DNA of 64,000 nt from Macrotis lagotis (Eukaryota > Chordata > Mammalia > Peramelemorphia > Peramelidae), in the NCBI RefSeq assembly GCF_037893015.1, contig NC_133665.1:196762714-196826713 (forward strand), given 5' to 3'. The translations under genes were made by a program, and so were the position numbers. Under the pieces are notes generated by a model. That model had not been told where the DNA came from, ran no database searches, and saw only the letters and a list, made by a program, of their open reading frames with translations. Below are positions 62,301 through 64,000 of the stretch, one piece after another (the first letter of the stretch is position 1; each line of letters starts with the position of its first letter).

Positions 62301-63610
62301 CCCTGGGTCTGGGAGGTGGCCGAGCCCTTCTCATTTCTGGTGCCTGGTTTCAGACGGTCTCGACTGCCAGTGAGCTGCGCAAACCCATCTACTGGATTGT
62401 GGCGGGAAAGGCGATTGACTACGAGCAGATGCTACTTATGATGGCCAGTGTTAAGTGGGATGTCAAGGAGATTATGTCCCAGCACAACGTCTACGTGGAT
62501 ACTTTGCTGAAGGTGAGTGCTCAGGGTGGGGAGCCCACGGTGGGTGGGGGACTTATGCTGGGGGGGGTCCACATTGGGAGATGGGCTCCAGGGGGTGATC
62601 TAGGAGGGAGAAGAAATGAAGCTCAGTGATTGTGGGCCAGATGAATAGCAGGGGTGGGGAGAAAAACCTGCCTTCCTTGGAGGGGCTCTCCTGAGTGATG
62701 ACTATGGCTGGCAGAGAAGCTGACCATCCTCCCCTTGTCAGGGACCCATGATTTGCCCTTGGGTGTTTGGCACGGGGGTAAACAGGGATCCTAGGGAGAA
62801 GAGCTGCTCTGCTCTTGGGTCTCTAGGCCTCAAGACTTAGGTCTCCCTTTGTCCATTCCTCCCCTCCCTCCTTTCTTTCTCCTTCCCACCCTCATGTGGG
62901 CATCAGTCACCGGGATCTGGCTGGACTTGTGTCACTGCCCTTTGGGCTGCTCTTGGCTCTAAAGGTTCCTTGTCCTGAACTCAGTGTCTGTAGGATCAGT
63001 GGCCAGCAGGAAGGGACTCCGGCAGTAGCTTCTCACCCATAGGGGTAGAAAGAAGGACAAGGAGGGAGCCCTGGAGGGCCTCCTTCCTTTCTGGCCAGTG
63101 AAGGAGCCCTGAGGTTCTGTCTGGTGGTCGTCCAGAGATGACCCCAGAGCTCTTTGTCCTTGGTCCTTGGGACAGAAAAAAGGGCGCCTTTGCTTCTCTC
63201 TGGTTCAGTTAGACCAGCTTGTTGTCCTCCTAGACTGACTGGAAAGATGGGGTAGCATGCCGAGAATGGCTCAGCTATTTCAGGACCTGAACTGGATTAG
63301 AATGAGTTGGAAGTTCTTTTCTTGCTAAAGGCCTGGGTGGGCTCTGCCAGACTGTCTGGTACCACTGCAGGCTGCAGGAAGAGACAGGCGTGAGTCCTGG
63401 CCTTGTGCCCCAATGGCCTCTGCCATGGCTGGCCCGGACTCTCCACCCTCGTGGGGTTCCATTGTGGACCTTTTTTTTGTCTTCTTAGGAGTTTGAGCAG
63501 TTTAACAGGAGACTGACCGAGGTATCGAGGAGGGTCCGAATCCCCTTGCCTGTGTCCAATATTCTCTGGGAACACTGCATACGCCTGGCCAACCGGACGA
63601 TTGTGGAGGG
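14401..63610 (+). CDS. VPS50: VPS50 (syndetin/CCDC132), EARP tethering complex subunit; 26 exons in window, 3' end missing
   Basis: Spliced coding sequence: 14401-14433, 14628-14696, 19083-19205, 21941-22012, 22983-23036, 23710-23780, 24200-24317, 24397-24432, 25089-25171, 27913-27955, 28781-28879, 28981-29121, 36966-37098, 41237-41328, 43349-43443, 46378-46476, 51073-51163, 52289-52465, 53013-53131, 53351-53457, 56008-56129, 56603-56683, 61286-61434, 62004-62100, 62354-62512, 63489-63610. This is 2585 nt, about 862 codons, open throughout, all GT-AG. It begins [11 protein letters not shown] and matches mammalian VPS50 as I remember it (about 964 aa), so about 100 C-terminal residues lie past the window. 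Family knowledge: VPS50 replaces VPS54 in the GARP-like complex with VPS51-53 to form EARP, which tethers vesicles at recycling endosomes and supports transferrin-receptor recycling and dense-core vesicle sorting. Layout: N-terminal helical/coiled-coil domain (about 40-330), an acidic serine-rich linker (about 485-600), and the start of the C-terminal syndetin domain. Divergently arranged with HEPACAM2. Confidence 0.97.
14628..14696 (+). CDS. VPS50: VPS50 exon 2, residues 12-34
   Basis: Acceptor cctgtttcag, donor AAG|gtagga, phase 0 both sides. Encodes [18 protein letters not shown] and on to PSK. This N-terminal stretch looks more diverged from human than the rest, and is very GC-rich. Confidence 0.95.
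15229..15241 (+). promoter_or_regulatory. CTCF core-like motif
   Basis: CCACCAGAGGGCA fits the CTCF core CCASYAGRKGGCR at every position. Sits just beyond the CpG island edge. Confidence 0.4.
15905..16290 (+). mobile_element. Marsupial interspersed repeat, type not named with certainty
   Basis: Contains caaagaagaccacaacacc, tgaattggatttgagtgagg, agtcaccagcctcactttcc and a SINE-like antisense end (ccagtgctctgtccactgc). I recognise this as a common marsupial repeat. Confidence 0.55.
16415..16640 (+). mobile_element. MIR/Ther-type CORE-SINE
   Basis: Contains gactctgagcaagtcacg, agtttcctcatctgtaaaa and ttcctaggttgttaggatg in MIR order. Confidence 0.65.
16750..16860 (-). mobile_element. L1 3'-UTR scrap
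   Basis: Antisense L1 3' end motifs: cataaaagtaattttaaac, ttgaattccaaattctctc. Confidence 0.5.
18822..18955 (-). mobile_element. Marsupial SINE with 11-bp target-site duplication
   Basis: Body ggttaagtgacttgcccatg to cacctagccgctcc. Flanked by TGCTTGACCTT at 18811-18821 and 18956-18966. Confidence 0.9.
19083..19205 (+). CDS. VPS50: VPS50 exon 3, residues 35-75
   Basis: Acceptor ttttttaaag, donor GAG|gtaagg. Encodes [20 protein letters not shown] and then the conserved [21 protein letters not shown] segment that opens the N-terminal conserved domain. Phase 0. Confidence 0.96.
20155..20690 (-). repeat. Minisatellite with CTGGTCA(C/G)TTTC core
   Basis: Plus strand alternates gaccagaggggaaactgacc and aggggaaagtgaccag; units of about 14-17 bp, more than 30 in total, degenerating after 20600. 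Read on the minus strand the core is ctggtcactttcc. Confidence 0.9.
20985..21155 (+). mobile_element. Old marsupial SINE remnant
   Basis: gcctggagtcaaggggagc, tgagttcaaattcaccc, ttcctagctctgtgactctg and a MIR-like tail. Confidence 0.6.
21941..22012 (+). CDS. VPS50: VPS50 exon 4, residues 76-99
   Basis: Acceptor ttgcccacag, donor GCT|gtaagt. Encodes [18 protein letters not shown] followed by KQQQAA, the start of the predicted coiled coil. Phase 0. A 20-bp tandem array begins about 70 bp past the donor. Confidence 0.96.
22013..22982 (+). other. VPS50: VPS50 intron 4
   Basis: Holds the 20-bp array at 22084-22203 and a MIR scrap near 22475-22560 (tacagatgaggaaactgag). The 3' end has ctgt/ctgtcc repeats ahead of the exon 5 acceptor. 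Confidence 0.75.
22084..22203 (+). repeat. Six-copy 20-bp tandem repeat
   Basis: Six units of ggcccccaggagtgagtgcg with changes at positions 7 and 15-20. Each unit carries AGGAGTGAGT-like, donor-resembling sequence, starting 72 bp after the real exon 4 donor. Confidence 0.95.
22983..23036 (+). CDS. VPS50: VPS50 exon 5, residues 100-117
   Basis: Encodes [18 protein letters not shown], continuing the coiled-coil helix. Donor AAG|gtaggc. The acceptor is gctcttggag|GTC, with a purine at -3 (gag), which is less favoured than yag; the strong polypyrimidine run upstream (ctgtctgtctgtcc) may compensate. Confidence 0.95.
23037..23709 (+). other. VPS50: VPS50 intron 5
   Basis: 673 bp, apparently unique sequence; no repeat or exon recognised. 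Confidence 0.6.
23710..23780 (+). CDS. VPS50: VPS50 exon 6, residues 118-141
   Basis: Acceptor gtctccctgcag, donor AGAAG|gtaggg, ending in phase 2. Encodes [18 protein letters not shown] then CTNGRR with the last codon split. Confidence 0.96.
23781..24199 (+). other. VPS50: VPS50 intron 6
   Basis: 419 bp, apparently unique sequence; nothing recognised. Confidence 0.6.
24200..24317 (+). CDS. VPS50: VPS50 exon 7, residues 141-180
   Basis: Acceptor cttccttttag, donor CTG|gtgggt. Encodes [20 protein letters not shown] then [19 protein letters not shown]; helical and highly conserved. Confidence 0.96.
24397..24432 (+). CDS. VPS50: VPS50 exon 8 (36-nt exon), residues 181-192
   Basis: Acceptor ttgttccag, donor GAG|gtaagt. 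Encodes [12 protein letters not shown]. It is separated from exon 7 by only 79 bp, so the intron is near the minimum size spliced efficiently in mammals. Confidence 0.96.
24433..25088 (+). other. VPS50: VPS50 intron 8
   Basis: 656 bp, no recognised repeat; nothing coding beyond the flanking exons. Confidence 0.6.
25089..25171 (+). CDS. VPS50: VPS50 exon 9, residues 193-220
   Basis: Acceptor gttttccccaag, donor ATCAG|gtatgg, phase 2. Encodes [20 protein letters not shown] then FRHYSCI and a split Ser. Confidence 0.96.
25322..25690 (-). mobile_element. L1 3'-UTR fragment (marsupial type)
   Basis: Antisense motifs caacattcatctttttt, tcagatataggttgtcat, gtcatgttatgaaaag and gtctgctttgctctgg, also seen at 47525 and 48015. 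Confidence 0.7.
25991..26142 (-). mobile_element. Marsupial SINE with 14-bp target-site duplication
   Basis: Near-consensus body (taattattaagtgtctgagg, ctctatccactgcgccacc). Flanked by AGAATTAGTCTTTT at 25977-25990 and 26143-26156. Confidence 0.93.
27913..27955 (+). CDS. VPS50: VPS50 exon 10, residues 220-234
   Basis: Acceptor cttctgttcaacag, donor GAA|gtaaga. Completes the split Ser and encodes [14 protein letters not shown], the second coiled-coil segment. Confidence 0.96.
27956..28780 (+). other. VPS50: VPS50 intron 10
   Basis: 825 bp, GC-rich. About 28080-28170 is a loose array of cagcacaacgcaacacaatg-like words. No exon evidence although several frames stay open by composition. Confidence 0.65.
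28781..28879 (+). CDS. VPS50: VPS50 exon 11, residues 235-267
   Basis: Acceptor tgctccctttcag, donor CAG|gtgagg. Encodes [20 protein letters not shown] then [13 protein letters not shown]. Phase 0. Followed by an intron of only 101 bp. Confidence 0.97.
28981..29121 (+). CDS. VPS50: VPS50 exon 12, residues 268-314
   Basis: Acceptor tgtgccctacag, donor ACA|gtgagt. Encodes [20 protein letters not shown] and on to LQYKDLCT. Essentially identical to the human segment as remembered. Phase 0. Confidence 0.97.
29640..29765 (-). mobile_element. MIR-type SINE remnant
   Basis: ggaaattgaggcagactgg, ggccagggtcatatagctgg, tgaggctggattcaaactc: reverse-complement MIR order. Confidence 0.65.
30515..32300 (-). 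mobile_element. L1 LINE fragment: 3' UTR plus reverse-transcriptase part of ORF2
   Basis: Antisense 3'-UTR motifs (ccagaatggttggttcag, gccaatctggtaggtgtgag, gaccatttatcaattg) to about 31130, then antisense ORF2 text (gcatcaatattcattgaag, cttcctggtttagttatg, aaaaccagttcccagtttc). The ORF2 C-terminal part between them is missing. Frames are broken; not active. Confidence 0.8.
30828..30972 (-). mobile_element. Marsupial SINE nested in L1
   Basis: Body gggttaagtgactttccc to cacttagccgccc. Flanked by CTGTTCATATCC at 30816-30827 and 30973-30984, so it inserted after the L1. Confidence 0.92.
32580..33610 (-). mobile_element. L1 LINE 3' fragment, second copy
   Basis: Antisense motifs gaatttgcatttctttat, gactatttatcaattgagg, ggtctgttaattggtctatg, tttatagtatagttttag and tgattggtatgacactg, typical of L1 3' ends. 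Interrupted by the SINE at 33301-33471. Confidence 0.75.
33301..33471 (-). mobile_element. Marsupial SINE nested in L1
   Basis: Body gggttaagtgacttgccc to gctacctggcccccc. Flanked by CCCTTGATATTC (33289-33300) and CCCTTAATATTC (33472-33483), one mismatch. Confidence 0.9.
33970..34475 (+). mobile_element. L1 3' UTR in sense orientation with A-rich tail
   Basis: gggatgcccgtcagttgagg, cctggaaagatgaactgatg, gccgaaccaggagaagag, a (GT)n at 34256-34282, gaatttggaactcagc and a terminal aaatttattttaaaaaa. Confidence 0.75.
36231..36393 (-). mobile_element. Marsupial SINE with 9-bp target-site duplication
   Basis: Near-consensus body. AGAACATCC at 36222-36230 and 36394-36402. Inserted into an L2-like 3' end (gttcagctcaggtgccact before it, ttgttgtgctctttgcacc after). 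Confidence 0.92.
36966..37098 (+). CDS. VPS50: VPS50 exon 13, residues 315-359
   Basis: Acceptor tttttctacag, donor GCTG|gtagga, ending phase 1. Encodes [20 protein letters not shown] and on to [10 protein letters not shown]. The final residues fall in a variable loop. Confidence 0.96.
38178..38470 (-). repeat. Three tandem units of about 85-120 bp
   Basis: Each begins with ggcccttctctt-like sequence and contains tggatgtctctgtgg, ctctctcttggccttcc and ccccagtga. Minus-strand frame 38064-38384 ends in a coiled-coil-like tail [19 protein letters not shown]. Confidence 0.65.
38633..38777 (-). mobile_element. Marsupial SINE
   Basis: ttttttgcaagccaaatggg to gctacctagctgcccc; target-site duplication not clear. 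Confidence 0.88.
41237..41328 (+). CDS. VPS50: VPS50 exon 14, residues 359-389
   Basis: Acceptor cttcttgtttcag, donor CAG|gttggt (weaker than consensus at +3 to +5). Encodes [18 protein letters not shown] then [14 protein letters not shown] (GT)n tract starts about 60 bp past the donor. Confidence 0.96.
41392..41428 (+). repeat. (GT)n microsatellite near exon 14 donor
   Basis: About 18 GT units, 63 bp past the donor, with further GT-rich sequence to 41456. Confidence 0.95.
41917..41984 (+). repeat. 34-bp direct duplication
   Basis: agacaggagccccatgactc.. repeated at 41951 with a single c-to-t change. Confidence 0.95.
42130..42230 (+). mobile_element. Truncated SINE followed by (GA)n
   Basis: aaccaggtggtgctgtgac and aaagtcaggaggacctaaac are the SINE head, cut off at a (GA)n tract at 42191-42229. 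Confidence 0.65.
43349..43443 (+). CDS. VPS50: VPS50 exon 15, residues 390-421
   Basis: Acceptor cttattttacag, donor AGCAG|gtaggg, phase 2. Encodes [20 protein letters not shown] then [12 protein letters not shown]. Confidence 0.97.
44342..44500 (+). mobile_element. Marsupial SINE, plus orientation
   Basis: ggggcgactaggtgtcacag, ggagtcaggagtacctgag, gttcaaatcctgcctcag (B-box-like) to ccattgccttgcaaaaac and an A-rich tail. Confidence 0.93.
44940..45091 (+). mobile_element. Marsupial SINE, plus orientation
   Basis: ggggcagctaggtggcatag to tttgccttgcaaaaacct and A tail; TATTTTAA-like words on both sides may be the target-site duplication. Confidence 0.93.
45378..45695 (+). CDS. Orphan 105-codon ORF, probably a fossil
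   Basis: Starts [20 protein letters not shown] and continues with [20 protein letters not shown]. The first 50 residues look protein-like (charged, E/D/S-rich), the rest is low quality. I recognise no family; the style recalls linker regions of zinc-finger genes, which is only an impression. No splice sites or promoter support it. Confidence 0.15.
   Translation: MTQKSDPSGIQEDSEISDEEKPDPIFLEMIKYSFSEDLDLKNSFQRQHGQDTKFISLGMSPRLYLKPPLLLLCYSLGDPVSSPRLHYIFVQMTLRLTSPDVQETS
46378..46476 (+). CDS. VPS50: VPS50 exon 16, residues 421-454
   Basis: Acceptor ctttcaatag, donor CACAG|gtgagt, phase 2. Encodes [20 protein letters not shown] then [13 protein letters not shown]. Confidence 0.97.
47525..47990 (-). 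mobile_element. L1 3'-UTR fragment
   Basis: gtaaatatagttttcaac, tgatataggttatacatg, tctttggatgtggatg-like text and gttttcctggttctgctcc in antisense L1 3'-end order. Confidence 0.75.
48015..49245 (-). mobile_element. L1 fragment: 3' UTR plus ORF2 reverse-transcriptase region
   Basis: Antisense 3' UTR to about 48470 (caattgatgggcaccccc, ctactacaaagagaactgc), then ORF2. Near 48840-48900 the minus strand reads [14 protein letters not shown], matching the L1 RT motif with small deletions. Frame broken. Confidence 0.8.
49845..49960 (-). mobile_element. Antisense RTE-tailed SINE fragment
   Basis: caatcagttgttcagttgtg, ctccccgtgaccccagttag, ggttttcttgacagagatag and ttactgatggagaaactgag, reverse complement of the tail at 9365-9470. 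Confidence 0.65.
51073..51163 (+). CDS. VPS50: VPS50 exon 17, residues 454-484
   Basis: Acceptor tctgttgtttag, donor CAC|gtgagt. Encodes [20 protein letters not shown] then [10 protein letters not shown]. Confidence 0.97.
51164..52288 (+). other. VPS50: VPS50 intron 17
   Basis: 1.1 kb, GC-rich, apparently unique; poly-G run near 51329. No exon recognised. Confidence 0.6.
52289..52465 (+). CDS. VPS50: VPS50 exon 18, residues 485-543, linker with poly-Ala
   Basis: Acceptor ccatttgcag. Encodes [40 protein letters not shown], and an acidic end [12 protein letters not shown]. The Ala run sits where the human protein, as remembered, is Ser/Thr-rich; the codons are GC-rich (gcggccgctgcggcc). The donor is GGG|gtgtgtgtgg, far from gtragt, and lies inside a GT-rich run. 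Confidence 0.95.
52466..53012 (+). other. VPS50: VPS50 intron 18
   Basis: 547 bp. Opens with GT-rich sequence, has a CTCF-like CCTCCAGAGGGCAG at 52590-52603, and a pyrimidine tract at about 52728-52860. Confidence 0.65.
53013..53131 (+). CDS. VPS50: VPS50 exon 19, residues 544-583, acidic linker
   Basis: Acceptor ctctgcaccctcag, donor AAGAG|gtgact, phase 2. Encodes [20 protein letters not shown] then [26 protein letters not shown] is a strong CK2-like acidic serine cluster. Confidence 0.97.
53351..53457 (+). CDS. VPS50: VPS50 exon 20, residues 583-619
   Basis: Acceptor tctcatctcag after a roughly 100-nt pyrimidine tract; donor GGTTG|gtgagt, phase 1. Encodes [20 protein letters not shown] then [17 protein letters not shown]. 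Confidence 0.97.
53458..56007 (+). other. VPS50: VPS50 intron 20
   Basis: 2.5 kb. Mostly unassigned; 55240-55485 is AT-rich then matches the 45120-45255 repeat (tgtcaggaggtgggcag). Confidence 0.6.
55310..55485 (+). repeat. Dispersed repeat shared with 45120-45255
   Basis: Shared words: catccctttccctac/catccttactggg, aaaacccaaatccttg/aagcccaaacccttg, ctctgacaggaggtgggcag/ctctgtcaggagatgggcag. I know it as a common marsupial repeat. Confidence 0.5.
56008..56129 (+). CDS. VPS50: VPS50 exon 21, residues 619-659
   Basis: Acceptor cttccttgcag, donor TCG|gtgagt. Encodes [20 protein letters not shown] then [20 protein letters not shown]. Confidence 0.97.
56130..56602 (+). other. VPS50: VPS50 intron 21 with (GT)n
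   Basis: 473 bp; pure (GT)n at 56326-56362, degenerate to 56400. Otherwise nothing recognised. Confidence 0.75.
56603..56683 (+). CDS. VPS50: VPS50 exon 22, residues 660-686
   Basis: Acceptor tgtttgttgcag, donor CTG|gtaagg, phase 0. Encodes [20 protein letters not shown] then QESLIDL. Confidence 0.97.
58020..58167 (-). mobile_element. Marsupial SINE
   Basis: ggggttaagtgactttccc to cactgcaccacccagctgcc; slightly diverged. Confidence 0.9.
58390..59280 (+). repeat. 25-bp minisatellite, about 35 copies
   Basis: Unit (C/G)TTTCAGCTCTG, then one of GCCTCTC, GCATCAC, GCATCTC, CAGTCTC or CCGTCTC, then TGGTCA, with almost no length variation. A 50-bp dimer (CCG unit plus GCATCTC unit) recurs near 58848, 59020 and 59200. 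Decayed copies continue to 59410. Confidence 0.97.
59510..60085 (+). mobile_element. L2-like LINE 3' end
   Basis: ttgaccctgttatagacttc, ccattcaaagccttctaac, cttcaagtccgagctaaag, gggagagttcctcaaggac and gtgattaatagatgcttg in L2 order. Confidence 0.65.
60240..60402 (+). mobile_element. Marsupial SINE with 16-bp target-site duplication
   Basis: Body ggggtggctaggaggcccag to ttgccttgcaaatc plus an A tail. Flanked by AAAAGCTGAATCTCTT (60224-60239) and AAAAGCTTAATCTCTT (60403-60418). Confidence 0.93.
61286..61434 (+). CDS. VPS50: VPS50 exon 23, residues 687-736
   Basis: Acceptor ttcttctttcag, donor TCCTT|gtaagt, phase 2. Encodes [20 protein letters not shown], then [20 protein letters not shown] and [10 protein letters not shown]. 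Start of the conserved C-terminal domain. Confidence 0.97.
61435..62003 (+). other. VPS50: VPS50 intron 23 with long pyrimidine tract
   Basis: 569 bp. From about 61795 to the acceptor at 62003 the strand is almost pure C/T (cctccctctccctcccctcc and similar), far longer than a normal polypyrimidine tract. Confidence 0.85.
62004..62100 (+). CDS. VPS50: VPS50 exon 24, residues 736-768
   Basis: Acceptor ccatccttcccag at the end of a very long pyrimidine tract; donor CAG|gtgaga. Encodes [20 protein letters not shown] then [12 protein letters not shown]. Confidence 0.97.
62354..62512 (+). CDS. VPS50: VPS50 exon 25, residues 769-821
   Basis: Acceptor cctggtttcag, donor AAG|gtgagt. Encodes [40 protein letters not shown] and [13 protein letters not shown]. 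Phase 0. Confidence 0.97.
62513..63488 (+). other. VPS50: VPS50 intron 25
   Basis: 976 bp, apparently unique sequence, nothing recognised. Confidence 0.6.
63489..63610 (+). CDS. VPS50: VPS50 exon 26, residues 822-862 (last exon in window)
   Basis: Acceptor gtcttcttag, donor GAGGG|gtgagt, phase 2. Encodes [20 protein letters not shown] then [20 protein letters not shown]. The remaining C-terminal exons (about 100 residues in the family) lie past position 64000. Confidence 0.96.
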
Positions 63611-64000
63611 GTGAGTGGAGTGGGGCCTGATGAAGCCCCTTCTGTCCATCCTGGGTCATCCCAGGGGGAGGGAGGAGCAGACTGACTGAAGGGGGTGCTG
63701 GGGCCCCAAAGCTCCTCTTTGTCTCTCCCACTGGGAAGTTCTGGCTTTGGAGACCTGGGGACTGAATTCAAATTTTACCTTTGTCACTCACCTTGGATGT
63801 ATAAACTTGAATGTGTCTCTTGGCCTCTGGAGCCTGGCTTCCTGTCTGTGAAGTGTGCAGTGAGGGGCCCAGGTTCTGTGCATGGCTTCCTTTGAGACAG
63901 GGCATCCCCAAAGTTTTGATGCACTGGGAGGTTGGGAAGCTTTAGACCTTGGGAATGTTTCAGTCTATTAGGTTTGGTTGTTTTTTAAGAGAATTTGTTT
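63611..64000 (+). other. VPS50: Start of VPS50 intron 26
   Basis: Intronic to the window edge; no further exon seen. Confidence 0.7.

Noticed and set aside
14401..63610. VPS50 copy being a pseudogene or retrocopy
   Set aside because: 26 exons with intact frames and GT-AG sites; introns exclude a retrocopy.

Overview
This is vertebrate genomic DNA, almost certainly from a marsupial. It contains multi-exon genes with GT-AG introns, a CpG-island promoter and a dense set of interspersed repeats. The marsupial call rests on about a dozen young tRNA-derived SINEs with the ending 'cttaataattacctagctgtgtgg..ttgggcaagccacttaaccc' (the type I know as WSINE1/WALLSI), on RTE-tailed SINEs, and on L1 3' ends of the marsupial type. 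An Australian marsupial is my best guess. Nothing prokaryotic, viral-replicative or CRISPR-like is present.

Layout. Positions 1-4324 hold repeats, unassigned DNA and part of a HEPACAM2 intron. From 4325 to 12750 on the minus strand lie the first three coding exons of HEPACAM2 (signal peptide, then two Ig domains); the rest of that gene lies beyond the left edge. Positions 12751-14400 are a 1.65 kb divergent intergenic region ending in a CpG island with ZNF143/THAP11-like, CLEAR/E-box and GC-box motifs. From 14401 to the right edge on the plus strand lies VPS50 (syndetin, CCDC132): 26 coding exons covering about 862 of roughly 964 residues, with the last exons outside the window. Every exon junction keeps frame and no disabling change was seen, so this is an intact gene rather than a pseudogene. 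The HEPACAM2/VPS50 head-to-head order is the one I remember from human 7q21.

The two genes are not a known functional pair. VPS50 is the EARP-specific subunit that, with VPS51/52/53, tethers recycling endosome carriers. HEPACAM2 is an Ig-superfamily membrane glycoprotein tied to the Golgi and mitotic centrosome. They share a promoter interval.

Introns carry most of the unusual structure. A 25-bp minisatellite of about 35 copies sits in intron 22. A second minisatellite in intron 3 is built on the same CTGGTCA(C/G)TTTC core on the opposite strand. There is a 6 x 20 bp array in intron 4, and L1 fragments with SINEs nested in them and flanked by target-site duplications. A long G+C inverted repeat brackets VPS50 exon 1, enclosing the start codon and the first splice donor. 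I found no convincing new biological system; the best leads are the exon 1 inverted repeat and the paired minisatellites.
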